A stretch of DNA of 64,000 nt, taken from NCBI RefSeq assembly GCF_030317115.1, contig NZ_JASZYF010000022.1:1-64000 (forward strand), written 5' to 3'. Positions within the stretch are counted from its first letter, which is position 1. Each line of letters begins with the position of its first letter. Below are positions 42,913-52,460 of this stretch, piece by piece. Source of the DNA: Variovorax gracilis (lineage in GTDB: Bacteria; Pseudomonadota; Gammaproteobacteria; Burkholderiales; Burkholderiaceae_C). The position numbers were made by a program, and so were the translations under genes. The notes under the pieces are model-generated. The model made no database searches. It worked only from the letters and a program-made list of their open reading frames with translations, and had not been told where the DNA came from.

Positions 42913-43284
42913 AAATGTGTTGCGTTGCGTCCGGCCTTATCCGCGGCAGGCTGCCAGCCGAAGAAGCGACCGTCCTAGTGCGACCATAAGGGCATCAAGA
43001 ATCGCGGACTTCAACCGGAGGTGCGCCGAGGCGGTCTCACCAACCAAAGCGCGTCTCGTTGTCATCCTTCATAGACTGGATTTTCAACCATTTGTAGTAC
43101 TTTGGTACCCTTACTTGGCGTGCCAGGTGCGGAAAATCGCACGCGCTGCGCACCGAGAGCAACAAAAAGGCGTGGGGTAGGCGATGGAACTCGTTGGTTC
43201 GAGCGTCGATTGCACCCAGACGGCGCGCAAACCCGGCAGGAACTTCGTTGGAGTTGCCTGCTGTTGCGCGGGACGGCGCCGCGG
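42913..43284. other. intergenic stretch, no gene seen
   Basis: 372 bases between a small hypothetical gene and the end of the succinate-semialdehyde dehydrogenase gene. Only shadow frames. It has a short A/T-richer patch around 43080-43115 but no feature I can name. Confidence 0.5.
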
Positions 43285-44793
43285 CTAGAGTTGCCCCTGG
43301 CAGAGGTACTTGATGTGCATGAAGTCGTCCAGGCCATGCACCGATCCCTCGCGGCCATAGCCCGACTCCTTCACGCCGCCGAAGGGCGCCGCCTCGGCGG
43401 CCAGGGCGCCCTCGTTGATGCCGACGATGCCCGACTCGAGCGCCTCGGCCACGCGCCAGATGCGGCGCATGTCGGTCGAATAGAAGTACGCCGCGAGCCC
43501 GAAGGGCGTGTCGTTGGCGGCGGCGATCACCTCGACCTCGCTGTCGAACCGCGTGACCGCCACCACCGGTCCGAAGGTCTCTTCGCAACTGCATTCCATG
43601 GAAGCGTCGGCATTCACCAGCACCGTCGGCGCAAAATAGTTGGGACCGTCGCAGCGCGCGGAGCGCACGCGCTCGCCACCGATCACGATGCGCGCGCCCC
43701 TGGCCACGGCGTCGCGCACATGGCGCTCGATCTTCTCGACCGCGCGCGCGTTGATCATCGGGCCGATCTGCGAATCGGCCTCGGTGGCCGGCCCCACCTT
43801 CAATGCGCCGACCCGAGCGGCCAGCTTGTCGACGAATGCGTCGTGCACCCGGGCCTGGACGAACACGCGGTTCGGGCACACGCAGGTCTGGCCGCCGTTG
43901 CGGAACTTGGCGGCCATCAGGCCTTCGACGGCAGCGTCGATGTCCGCGTCTTCGAACACGATGAAGGGCGCATTGCCACCGAGTTCGAGCGAAAGCTTCT
44001 TCAGCGTGTCGGCCGAGGCGCGTGCGAGGTGCTTGCCCACGGGCGTGGAGCCCGTGAAGCTGATCTTGCGAACGCGCGCGTCGGCCAGCCAGACATTCAC
44101 CACCTCGGGCGTGCGTTCGCGCGAGGCGGTGACGATGTTGAGCACGCCCGCCGGCACGCCCGCCTCCTGCGCGAGCTTGACGAGCGCGAGCGAGGTGAGC
44201 GGTGTGTCTTCGGCCGGCTTGCACACCACGGTGCAGCCGGCCGCGAGCGCCGGGGCGATCTTGCGGGCGATCATGGCGGCCGGAAAGTTCCACGGCGTGA
44301 TCGCCGCGACCACGCCCACGGGCTCCTTCAAGGCGAGCATGCGGCGGCCGCTCACCGGCGCGGGGATCACGTCGCCGTTGGCGCGGGTGGCCTCCTCGGC
44401 GAACCATTCGACGTAGCTGGCCGCATAGGCCACCTCGCCGCGCCCCTCGGCCAGCGGCTTGCCCTGCTCGCGCGAGACGAGGCGACCCAAGTCTTCCTGG
44501 TGTTCGAGCATGAGGTCGTTCCAGCGCTTGAGGATGTGCGCGCGCTGCTTGGCCGGCACCGCGCGCCAGGCGGGAAAGGCGGCATGCGCGGCATCGACCG
44601 CGGCGCTTGCGTCGGCGGCCGTGCCGTCGGGCACGCTCGCAAAGATGCCGTCGGTGGCGGGGTCGGCCACGTCGAGGCGGCGGCCATCGCCAGCTGCGCG
44701 CCATTCGCCGCCGATGAGGTGGGCGCCAGGCATCAGGTCCTGGCGCTGGAGGGTCAGTGTCATGGTGGAAACGGTCTCGGTTGAACTCGCCAT
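43285..44793 (-). CDS. NAD(P)-dependent succinate-semialdehyde dehydrogenase-family enzyme
   Basis: 502 residues. Aldehyde dehydrogenase motifs: GVVAAITPWNFPAAMIARKI, KISFTGSTPVGKHLA, LELGGNAPFIVFEDADID (general base Glu) and FRNGGQTCVCPNRVFVQ (catalytic Cys). The GabD-like sequence and context suggest oxidation of a C4 semialdehyde to succinate. It is the last gene of the transport and oxidation cluster. A second ATG at 44763 could also serve as start; 44793 lies close to the stop of the upstream gene, suggesting coupling. Confidence 0.9.
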   Translation of the reverse strand: MASSTETVSTMTLTLQRQDLMPGAHLIGGEWRAAGDGRRLDVADPATDGIFASVPDGTAADASAAVDAAHAAFPAWRAVPAKQRAHILKRWNDLMLEHQEDLGRLVSREQGKPLAEGRGEVAYAASYVEWFAEEATRANGDVIPAPVSGRRMLALKEPVGVVAAITPWNFPAAMIARKIAPALAAGCTVVCKPAEDTPLTSLALVKLAQEAGVPAGVLNIVTASRERTPEVVNVWLADARVRKISFTGSTPVGKHLARASADTLKKLSLELGGNAPFIVFEDADIDAAVEGLMAAKFRNGGQTCVCPNRVFVQARVHDAFVDKLAARVGALKVGPATEADSQIGPMINARAVEKIERHVRDAVARGARIVIGGERVRSARCDGPNYFAPTVLVNADASMECSCEETFGPVVAVTRFDSEVEVIAAANDTPFGLAAYFYSTDMRRIWRVAEALESGIVGINEGALAAEAAPFGGVKESGYGREGSVHGLDDFMHIKYLCQGQL

Positions 44794-44800
44794 GAGGGCA

Positions 44801-45889
44801 TCAGGCCTCCGCGACGCGCTCGGCGATGGCGATGCCCAACTCGGTGGTGGACGCGGAGCCGCCGAGGTCGCGCGTGCGCGGGCCCTCGCGCAGCACCGCC
44901 TCGATTGCGCCGAGGATCGCGTCGTGGGCAGCGCGCCCGGCGCCCTGACCCTGGGTCAGAAAGTCCAGCATCAGCGCACCCGACCAGATCATGGCGATGG
45001 GGTTGGCGATGTTCTGCCCGTAGATGTCCGGGGCCGAGCCGTGCACGGGCTCGAACAGCGACGGGAACTTGCGCTCGGGGTTGAGGTTGGCCGACGGCGC
45101 GAGTCCGATGGTGCCGGTGGTCGCGGGGCCGAGGTCCGAGAGGATGTCGCCAAACAGGTTGCTTGCCACCACCACGTCGAAGCGCGTGGGCTGCAGCACG
45201 AAGCGCGCCGACAGGATGTCGATGTGCTGCTTGTCGACCTTTACGCCCGGGTAGTCCCGACCGACCGCGTCGGCACGGCCATCCCACCAGGGCATGCTGA
45301 TCGCGATGCCGTTGCTCTTGGTGGCCACCGTCAGGTGCTTGCGCTCGCGGGCGTTCGCGGTCTCGAACGCGTATTTCAGGACGCGGTCGGCGCCATGACG
45401 CGAGAAGACCGACTCCTGGATCACGATCTCGCGCTCGGTGCCTTCGTACATCACCCCGCCAAGCGCGGTGTACTCGCCCTCGGTGTTTTCGCGCACCACG
45501 AGATAGTCGATGTCGCCAGGCTGCCGACCCGCGAGCGGGCAGGGCACGCCTTCGAACAGCCGCACCGGCCGCAGGTTGATGTACTGGTCGAACTCGCGTC
45601 GGAACTTCAGCAGCGATCCCCACAGCGACACGTGGTCTGGCACTGTCTGCGGCCAGCCGACGGCGCCGAAGTACAGCGCGTCGACGCCCTTCAGCTGCTC
45701 CTTCCAGTCGTCCGGCATCATCTGGCCGTGCGCGGCGTAGTAGTCGCAGCTGGCCCAGTCGATGATGCGGCAGTCGAGCTCGAAGCCGAAGCGCGCCGCG
45801 GCGGCCTGCACCACGCGAAGGCCCTCGGGCATCACTTCCTTGCCGATGCCGTCGCCGGCGATCAGTGCGATTCGGAAGGTGGGTGTCAT
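44801..45889 (-). CDS. ttuC: tartrate dehydrogenase / D-malate dehydrogenase (TtuC-like)
   Basis: 362 residues from the ATG at 45889, which follows GAGGAAA; an upstream ATG at 45904 overlaps the previous stop. Isopropylmalate-dehydrogenase fold: IALIAGDGIGKEVMPEGLRV, FGAVGWPQTVPDHVSLWGSL, YLVVRENTEGEYTALGG, DVVVASNLFGDILSDLGPAT and FEPVHGSAPDIYGQNIANPI. The TtuC/DmlA group oxidises and decarboxylates D-malate or tartrate to pyruvate or related products. Its place between the transporter and the semialdehyde dehydrogenase suggests a late step of the same pathway. Confidence 0.88.
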   Translation of the reverse strand: MTPTFRIALIAGDGIGKEVMPEGLRVVQAAAARFGFELDCRIIDWASCDYYAAHGQMMPDDWKEQLKGVDALYFGAVGWPQTVPDHVSLWGSLLKFRREFDQYINLRPVRLFEGVPCPLAGRQPGDIDYLVVRENTEGEYTALGGVMYEGTEREIVIQESVFSRHGADRVLKYAFETANARERKHLTVATKSNGIAISMPWWDGRADAVGRDYPGVKVDKQHIDILSARFVLQPTRFDVVVASNLFGDILSDLGPATTGTIGLAPSANLNPERKFPSLFEPVHGSAPDIYGQNIANPIAMIWSGALMLDFLTQGQGAGRAAHDAILGAIEAVLREGPRTRDLGGSASTTELGIAIAERVAEA

Positions 45890-45900
45890 TTCTGTTTTCC

Positions 45901-47529
45901 TCATGTCGCCGCCGCTGCCTTGCGGTCCATGTCGTCCAGCCAGCCTTGGCGCAGCTCGGGCACCGAACGGGCCAACAGTTCGTAGTAGGGGTGGTGCGGT
46001 CCGCGCTCGTAGTCGCAGCGTGCCACCTGCGCGAGCTTGCGGCCGTGCTGCATCACGACGATCTCATCGCACACCGCACGCACCGTGTGCAGGTCGTGGC
46101 TGATGAACAGGTAGGACACGCCGAGCTCGCGCCGCAGTTCGGCCATCAGGTCGAGTACCGCCGCACCGACCACGGTGTCGAGCGCGGACGTCACTTCGTC
46201 GCAGAGGATCAGGTCGGGATCGGCCGCGAGCGCGCGTGCCAGGTTGACGCGCTGCTTCTGCCCGCCCGAGAGGCCGCCCGGCAGGCGCCCGGCCACCGAG
46301 TGCGGCAGTTTCACGAGATCCAGCAGTTCGCGGATGCGGCGTTTGAGCGGCTCGCCGTGCAGCCCCTTGTAGAACTCGAGCGGGCGCGCCAGGATGCGCT
46401 CGATGGTTTGCGAGGGATTGAGGGCGGTGTCGGCCATCTGGAACACGATCTGGATGCGACGCAGCTCGTCCCGGTCGCGCTGTTGCAGCGTCGGCTTGAG
46501 TTCGCGGCCGCGGAACAGCACGCTGCCGTGGCTGGGCTTGATCAGGCCGGCCACGGCCCGCGCCAGCGTGGTCTTGCCCGAGCCCGATTCGCCGATCACG
46601 CCGATGGCCTGGCCGCGGTGGAGCTTCAGGTCAATGTCCTGGAGGATCGGCTTGGCCGGACGCCCCTGCGCATCCACAGGCCCGTAGCCGGCCGAGAGCT
46701 GTTGCACATGGAGCAGCAGCTCGGGGTCGTCGTTCGCAGCCTTGCCCGATTCGTGCGCCACCGGTCGGGCGGCGGCCAGCAGGCTCTTGGTGTACTCGTC
46801 GGCCGGCCCGGCGAGGATGGCGCCGGTCGCGTTCAGCTCGCGCATGCGGCCGTTGCGCAGCACCAGGATGTGGTCCGCCATCTGCGCCACCACGGCCAGG
46901 TCGTGGCTCACGTACACCGCAGTGGCGCGACGCTCGCGCACCACGCGGCGGAAGGCGCGCAGCACCTCGATCTGCGTGGTCACGTCGAGCGCAGTGGTCG
47001 GCTCGTCCAAGATCACGAGCTCGGGGTCGCCGATCAGCGCCATGGCCGCCATCAACCGCTGCAGCTGCCCCCCGGAGACCTGGTGCGGATAGCGTGCGCC
47101 GATGGTTTCCGGGTCGGGCAGCGCCAGCTCGCGAAACAGCTGCACGGCTTTCGCCTCGGCCTCGGCACGCTTGCACAGCCCGTGGATGACTGTCGGCTCG
47201 ACCACCTGGTCCATGATCGTGCGCGAGGGGTTGAAGGAGGCGGCTGCGCTCTGCGCGATGTAGGCGACCGTGCGGCCACGCAAAGCGCGCTGCTGCGCCG
47301 CATCCAGCGCCAGCACGTCGGTGCCGCCGATCTGCACCCGGCCCGCCGAGATGCGGCAACCGTGGCGCGCATAGCCCATCAGCGCCAGCGCGGTGGTGGT
47401 CTTGCCGGAACCCGACTCGCCGATCAGCGCCAGCACCTCGCCGGGTTGCACGGAAAAGTTCAGGCTGTCGACCAGCGTGTTCGCGCCGGCGCAGATGCTG
47501 AGGCCCTGGACAGTGAGTGGTGCGCCCAT
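45901..47529 (-). CDS. dipeptide/opine-type ABC transporter, fused two-domain ATP-binding protein
   Basis: 542 residues with two ABC domains. Domain 1: Walker A GESGSGKTTTALALMG, signature VSGGQLQRLMAAMAL, Walker B LVILDEPTTALD. Domain 2: GESGSGKTTLARAVAGL, LSGGQKQRVNLARAL and DLILCDEVTSALD. Peptide/nickel transporters usually have separate DppD and DppF subunits; here they are joined. Its stop sits near the ttuC start and its start overlaps the permease stop. Confidence 0.95.
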   Translation of the reverse strand: MGAPLTVQGLSICAGANTLVDSLNFSVQPGEVLALIGESGSGKTTTALALMGYARHGCRISAGRVQIGGTDVLALDAAQQRALRGRTVAYIAQSAAASFNPSRTIMDQVVEPTVIHGLCKRAEAEAKAVQLFRELALPDPETIGARYPHQVSGGQLQRLMAAMALIGDPELVILDEPTTALDVTTQIEVLRAFRRVVRERRATAVYVSHDLAVVAQMADHILVLRNGRMRELNATGAILAGPADEYTKSLLAAARPVAHESGKAANDDPELLLHVQQLSAGYGPVDAQGRPAKPILQDIDLKLHRGQAIGVIGESGSGKTTLARAVAGLIKPSHGSVLFRGRELKPTLQQRDRDELRRIQIVFQMADTALNPSQTIERILARPLEFYKGLHGEPLKRRIRELLDLVKLPHSVAGRLPGGLSGGQKQRVNLARALAADPDLILCDEVTSALDTVVGAAVLDLMAELRRELGVSYLFISHDLHTVRAVCDEIVVMQHGRKLAQVARCDYERGPHHPYYELLARSVPELRQGWLDDMDRKAAAAT

Positions 47530-48434
47530 CAGCGTGCTCCTCTTTCGCGGGCGGTGCGGCCCGGCAGGTTGTCGATGACGAGGTTGACCGCGATGGTGAG
47601 GCTCGCGATGGCCATTGCCGGCACGATCACCGAGGCGCCGCCCATGGCCAGCGCGCCGATGTTCTCGCGCACCAGCGAACCCCAGTCGGCCGCTGGCGGC
47701 TGGATGCCCAGGCCCAGGAAGCTCAGGCTCGCCAGCAGCAGCACGACATAGACGAAGCGCAGGCCCAGGTCGGCCAGCATCGGCCCCACGATGTTGGGCA
47801 GGATCTCGCGCAGCATGACGTAGAGCGTGCCTTCGCCGCGCGCGCGCGCCACGGTCACGTAGTCGAGCGCATTGATGTTGACAGCCAGTGAGCGCGCGAT
47901 GCGGTAGGCGCCCGGCACATAGATGATGGCGGCGGTGCCCACCAGCATGGGCACCGAGGAGCCGAAGCCCGCCACCATGATGAGCGCGAACATCTTGCTC
48001 GGGATGGCGGTCAGCGTGTCCAGGCCGCGGCTCAGCACCGCGTCGATCCAGCGGCCGCTGGCGGCGGCCAGCAGTGCCAGCGTGGTGCCGATGCCGCTGG
48101 CCAGCAGCGTGGCGAGGAGCGCGACGCCGACCGTGTAGCGTGCGCCCTCGATGACGCGCGCCAGCATGTCGCGCCCAAGGTAGTCGGTGCCCAGCCAGTG
48201 CGCCGCGCTGACGGGCGCGAAGACGTTGTTGCCGCCCATGGCGCCCGATGTGTGCGAGACGAGCCAGGGGCCGAGCAGTGCCGCGAGCAGCCAGAACAGC
48301 AGCACCGCGAGGCCGAGCAGGCCGGACGGGCCGAAGCCGGCGAGCCAGCGCAGCGGGCCGCGCTCCCGCTCGGGTAGCGAGGCCGAGACGGGGGGCGTCG
48401 CGCTCACGCCCGAGGTAGAGGTAGATGATTCCAT
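47529..48434 (-). CDS. Dpp-type ABC transporter permease (DppC-like)
   Basis: 301 residues with about six membrane helices. Near the C-terminus, the loop VARARGEGTLYVMLREILPN matches the EAA motif that contacts the ATPase. It begins with a cytoplasmic Ser/Thr-rich stretch. It pairs with the DppB-like gene 15 bases upstream and shares the operon with the ATPase and binding protein. Confidence 0.94.
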   Translation of the reverse strand: MESSTSTSGVSATPPVSASLPERERGPLRWLAGFGPSGLLGLAVLLFWLLAALLGPWLVSHTSGAMGGNNVFAPVSAAHWLGTDYLGRDMLARVIEGARYTVGVALLATLLASGIGTTLALLAAASGRWIDAVLSRGLDTLTAIPSKMFALIMVAGFGSSVPMLVGTAAIIYVPGAYRIARSLAVNINALDYVTVARARGEGTLYVMLREILPNIVGPMLADLGLRFVYVVLLLASLSFLGLGIQPPAADWGSLVRENIGALAMGGASVIVPAMAIASLTIAVNLVIDNLPGRTARERGAR

Positions 48435-48449
48435 TTGGCTGCCTCTTGT

Positions 48450-49406
48450 TCAGCGGTGACGCAGCCGCGGGTTGGCGACGATGCCGCAGATGTCGGCCGT
48501 CGTCACCAGGATCAGGTAGGCGCAGCAGAAGATCATGGCGCAGGTCTGCACCAGCGGCATGTCACGCTGCGAGACGCCGTCGACCATCAGCTTGGCGATA
48601 CCCGGATAGTTGAAGATGGTCTCGACAATGATCACGCCGCCGAGCAGGTACGACAGGCTCAGCGCCACGGCATTGGCGATCGGGCCCACCGCATTGGGCA
48701 GCGCGTGCGCCAGCACCATGCGCATTGGCGAGGCGCCCTTGAGCCGCACCATCTCGATGTAGGGCGCTTCGAGCTGGTCGATCACCGCGGCGCGCGTCAT
48801 GCGCATCATCTGCGCGACGATCACGCAGCACAGCACGAGGACCGGCATCGCGAAGGCGCGCAGCAGCTGGCCCAGCGACTCGATGTCATTGACGAAAGAA
48901 AGCGCCGGCAGCCAGCGCAGCTTGACCGCGAACACCAGCACCGCCAGCGTCGCGACCAGGAACTCCGGCACCGAGACCACCGCCACGGCCGAGGTCGAGG
49001 CCGCGCGATCGAACCAGGAGCCGCGCCACACCGCCGAGGCGATGCCGAGCGCCAGCGCGATGGGCACGGAGAACAGCGCCGTCACCGCCGCAAGCAGCAG
49101 CGAGTTGGGCAGGCGGCTGGCGACCAGCTCAGCCACCGGCATCTGCGTCGTGGCCGAGCGGCCGAGGTCGCCCTTCGCCATGCCCAGCAGCCAGTTGAGG
49201 TAGCGCTCGGGCGCAGGCACGTCCAGGCCCATCTGCGCGCGCAGCGCGGCAAGGGCCTCGGGCGTGGCGTCCTGGCCGAGCTGCTCCTGCGCGGCATCGC
49301 CGGGCAGCACTGCGGTGATCGAGAAGACGATCACCGACACCGCCAGCAGCGACAGCAGCGCCAGCGCGATCCGCTGGCCGAGGAGCTTGAGGATCACGAG
49401 GTTCAT
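48450..49406 (-). CDS. Dpp-type ABC transporter permease (DppB-like)
   Basis: 318 residues with about six membrane helices. Family motifs: SVIVFSITAVLPGDAAQEQL, ARYLN-type region WLLGMAKGDLGRSATTQMPV and the EAA loop EMVRLKGASPMRMVLAHALP followed by VETIFNYPGIAKLMVDGVSQ. It is the first permease in the operon, 34 bases after the binding-protein gene. Confidence 0.94.
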   Translation of the reverse strand: MNLVILKLLGQRIALALLSLLAVSVIVFSITAVLPGDAAQEQLGQDATPEALAALRAQMGLDVPAPERYLNWLLGMAKGDLGRSATTQMPVAELVASRLPNSLLLAAVTALFSVPIALALGIASAVWRGSWFDRAASTSAVAVVSVPEFLVATLAVLVFAVKLRWLPALSFVNDIESLGQLLRAFAMPVLVLCCVIVAQMMRMTRAAVIDQLEAPYIEMVRLKGASPMRMVLAHALPNAVGPIANAVALSLSYLLGGVIIVETIFNYPGIAKLMVDGVSQRDMPLVQTCAMIFCCAYLILVTTADICGIVANPRLRHR

Positions 49407-49440
49407 GGAAGGTCTTCCAATGCGGTCCGGCGCGCGCGGC

Positions 49441-51063
49441 TCAGGCTTCGAGCCACACGTTCTCGGCGAACGCGTAGCCCATCAGGCCGCCGAGCGGAAC
49501 TGGCGACAGCCCCTTGAGCTTGGACGTGTGGCCGTCGATGCTCGCAAGGAACAGCGGGATGCCGATGCCGGCATCCTGGTGGATCATCGTCTGCATGTCG
49601 GCGTACATCTGCTTGCGCTTGGCCAGGTCGGTTTCGGCGCGCGAGGCCAGCAGCAACTGGTCGAACTTCTCGTTCTTCCAGCGTGACTCGTTCCAGGCCG
49701 CGCCCGACTGGAAGAACTGCGTCAGCAGCACGTCGGCGCTCGGGCGCGGATTCACGTTGCCGAAGCCGACCGGGCTGTTGAGCCAATGGTTCGACCAGTA
49801 GCCATCGGCCGGCATGCGCTTGATGTCCAGCTCGAGGCCGGCGCGCTGCGCGGTCTGCTGCAGCATGAGCGCGATCTCCACCGAGTACAGGGCCGCCGGC
49901 GAGGCCACCACGGGCACCTTGCCGGTGATGCCGGATTTCTGCAGGTGGAACTTGGCCTTGTCGAGGTCGAAGGGCCTCTGGGGCAGGCCCGCGAAATAGA
50001 AGCGGTTGGTCGGATCGATCGGCTGGTCGTTGGCGACCACCGCATAGTCGAGCGCGATGGTCTTCTTCATCTGCTCGCGGTCGAACAGGTACTTCATCGC
50101 GAGGGCGAAGTCCGGGTTGGCGCCGGGACCCATGTCCTTGCGCATCACCAGGTCGGAATACTGGCCCGACTGCGTGGCGAAGATCGCATAGCCGGGCGTG
50201 CCCTTCACGCGCTCGACCGAGCGTGGATTGACCGAGCCCACCAGATCCATGCCCCCGGACAGCAGCGCATTGACGCGCGCGCTCTCGTCGCCGATGCCCA
50301 CGAACTCGATCTCGTCGAGGTAGGGCTTGCCGGGCTTCCAGTAGGCGTCATTGCGCACCACCAGCGAGCGCACGCCGGGCTTGAATTCCTTGAGCTTGTA
50401 GGGGCCGGTGCCGATGCCGGCGTTGAAGTCGGTGGTGCCTTCCTTGACGATGTGGAAGTGGAAGGTGCCCAGGATCACCGGCAGATCGGCATTCGGTGCG
50501 CTGAGCACGAAGGTCACCTCGTTGGGGCCGGTGGCCTTGGCGCTGTCGATCTGATCGGCCAGCACCTTGGCCTTGGAGGCGGTGGCCGGGTCCTTGTGGC
50601 GCATCACGGAGTACACGACGTCGGCCGGCGACAGCGCCTTGCCGTCATGGAACACCACGCCCTTTCGCAGTGTGAAGACCCAGGTCTTCGCATCCTTGGT
50701 GGTGAACGAATCGGCCAGCGAGGGCTGCGGCGTCAGGCTGCCGTCCAGCGAAGTGAGGCCGTTGTAGATCATGTTGCAGCGCGAGTAGTCGGTCTGGTTC
50801 GACTGCTTGGCCGGATCGAGCGTGTCGGTCGCGGCGGCGGTCGCGCCCGCGACCCGGATGCGGCCGCCGCGTCGTGGCGTCTGCGCATGGGCGGTGACCG
50901 CCATGCCCGCGAGGCCTCCGGCAAGGGTGGCCTGCATGCCGCCGGCCATCAGCATCGTCAGGATGTCGCGCCGCGTGGCGCCGCGCTTGAGCGACTCCAT
51001 CACGCGAAGGCTTTCGCCGGGACCGACGAGGCTTTCGAACCTCTTGTTGCTGCTGTCGCTCAT
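49441..51063 (-). CDS. ABC transporter substrate-binding protein, SBP_bac_5 family
   Basis: 540 residues from the ATG at 51063 (AAGGAG upstream). The N-terminus has KRGATRRDILTMLMAGGMQA and a hydrophobic run ending AHAQ, an RR-containing export signal that may be Tat-dependent. The fold is the peptide/opine type (TLDPAKQSNQTDYSRCNMIY, FTLRKGVVFHDGKALSPADV, LKEFKPGVRSLVVRNDAYWK, LSGGMDLVGSVNPRSVERVK). It probably captures the compound that the adjoining FAD oxidoreductase and dehydrogenases degrade. Confidence 0.93.
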   Translation of the reverse strand: MSDSSNKRFESLVGPGESLRVMESLKRGATRRDILTMLMAGGMQATLAGGLAGMAVTAHAQTPRRGGRIRVAGATAAATDTLDPAKQSNQTDYSRCNMIYNGLTSLDGSLTPQPSLADSFTTKDAKTWVFTLRKGVVFHDGKALSPADVVYSVMRHKDPATASKAKVLADQIDSAKATGPNEVTFVLSAPNADLPVILGTFHFHIVKEGTTDFNAGIGTGPYKLKEFKPGVRSLVVRNDAYWKPGKPYLDEIEFVGIGDESARVNALLSGGMDLVGSVNPRSVERVKGTPGYAIFATQSGQYSDLVMRKDMGPGANPDFALAMKYLFDREQMKKTIALDYAVVANDQPIDPTNRFYFAGLPQRPFDLDKAKFHLQKSGITGKVPVVASPAALYSVEIALMLQQTAQRAGLELDIKRMPADGYWSNHWLNSPVGFGNVNPRPSADVLLTQFFQSGAAWNESRWKNEKFDQLLLASRAETDLAKRKQMYADMQTMIHQDAGIGIPLFLASIDGHTSKLKGLSPVPLGGLMGYAFAENVWLEA

Positions 51064-51136
51064 GGTGGGGTACTCCTTGTGGGTCGGTGGCAAAGGTTCA
51101 GGTACACGAAACGAAGACGCGGGCTCCAGGGGACGG

Positions 51137-52429
51137 TCAGGCCATCCTGTCCTTGAGCGTGTAGTACAGGCCCACCGCCGGCAGGAACCAGGGCGGACCG
51201 AAGTGACCGGGGATGGCGGGCCAGTCGCGGCCTCGCCAGGGGTTGGCACTCGCATCGCCGCCCATCACGGCGGCCATGCACTCGCCCATGTGGACCGACA
51301 TCTGCGTACCGTGGCCGCTGTAGCCCATCGCGTAATACAGGCCCTCGCGCTCGCCGGCGTGGGGCAGGCGGTCCTGCGTCATGTCGACCAGGCCGCCCCA
51401 GCAGTAGTCGAGTCGTACGTCGCGCAGTTGCGGGAAGGTCTCGGCCAGGCCGGCGCGCAGGATCTCGCCGCTCGCGGCATCCATCTGCGGGCTGGAGACC
51501 GCGAAGCGCGCGCGCCCGCCGAACACCAGCCGGTGGTCGGCAGTGAGACGGAAGTAGTGGTGGATGTTGGCCACCGTCACGTAGGTGCGCCGGGCCGCGA
51601 GCAGGGCGTTCGCGCGTTCCGCGCCGAGCGGCTCGGTGACCACGATGAAGCTGCCGATCGGCACGATGCGCCGGCGCAGCCAGCCGAAGCTGCCGTAGCC
51701 GCCATGGCGTGTCGCACCTGTGGCCAACAGCACCTGTTGCGCGGTGACGGTGCCGCGTTCGGTGTGCAGCCTGTGCGCGTGGCCCTGGCCCAGGCGCTCC
51801 ATGCGGCGCACGCCGGTGCCGGTGTGGACCTGCGCGCCGTTGCGCTGCCCCGCTGCCGCCAGGCCCTGGGCGAAGCGGCCCATGTGCATCTGGCCGCTGC
51901 GCTTGTAGAGCAGGCCGCCATGGAAGCGGTCGCTCTGAACTTCGGCGCGCACGCGTGCCGCGTCGAGGATCTCGACGTCGGTGTCCACGCCATCGTCGAC
52001 CAGGCGCTGCGCACTGCGTTCGAGCGTGGCCATCTGGTTCGCCCGCGTGGCGAGCTTGAGCTTGCCGTGGCGCAGGAAGTCGCAGTCGATGGCTTCGTCA
52101 CGCACCAGCCGCGCCACCGTGTCCACCGCGTCGTCGTAGGCGCGATACCAGGCCCGCGCCCGCTCGACGCCGACCTTGGCGGCAACGTCGGCATAGTCGA
52201 CCGCGAGCCCGTTGTTGACGTGCCCGCCATTGCGGCCCGAGGCCTCGGCCGCCACGCGCTCGCCAGCTTCGAGCACGACGACACGGGCGCCGCGCCGGGC
52301 CAGCGCCAGGGCCGCCGACAGGCCGGTGAAGCCGCCGCCCACGATCGCGACGTCGACCTGCGCCGGCAGATCGTGCCGCTCGGGGACGAACGCGGGTGCC
52401 GAATCGGTCCAATAGGAGTCGAGCTTCAT
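51137..52429 (-). CDS. FAD-dependent oxidoreductase, gamma-glutamylputrescine-oxidase-like
   Basis: 430 residues. FAD-binding VDVAIVGGGFTGLSAALALA, RVVVLEAGERVAAEASGRNG, then YKRSGQMHMGRFAQGLAAAG, IHHYFRLTADHRLVFGGRAR and GYSGHGTQMSVHMGECMAAV near the end. This is the DAO family group that includes PuuB, which oxidises an amine to an aldehyde with O2 as acceptor. The aldehyde dehydrogenase upstream in the operon would act on its product. The start at 52429 is the first ATG after the HAD gene stop, with 31 bases between. Confidence 0.9.
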   Translation of the reverse strand: MKLDSYWTDSAPAFVPERHDLPAQVDVAIVGGGFTGLSAALALARRGARVVVLEAGERVAAEASGRNGGHVNNGLAVDYADVAAKVGVERARAWYRAYDDAVDTVARLVRDEAIDCDFLRHGKLKLATRANQMATLERSAQRLVDDGVDTDVEILDAARVRAEVQSDRFHGGLLYKRSGQMHMGRFAQGLAAAGQRNGAQVHTGTGVRRMERLGQGHAHRLHTERGTVTAQQVLLATGATRHGGYGSFGWLRRRIVPIGSFIVVTEPLGAERANALLAARRTYVTVANIHHYFRLTADHRLVFGGRARFAVSSPQMDAASGEILRAGLAETFPQLRDVRLDYCWGGLVDMTQDRLPHAGEREGLYYAMGYSGHGTQMSVHMGECMAAVMGGDASANPWRGRDWPAIPGHFGPPWFLPAVGLYYTLKDRMA

Positions 52430-52460
52430 GGCGTCGGGCGGGCGGGTCGAGTGAAGGAAA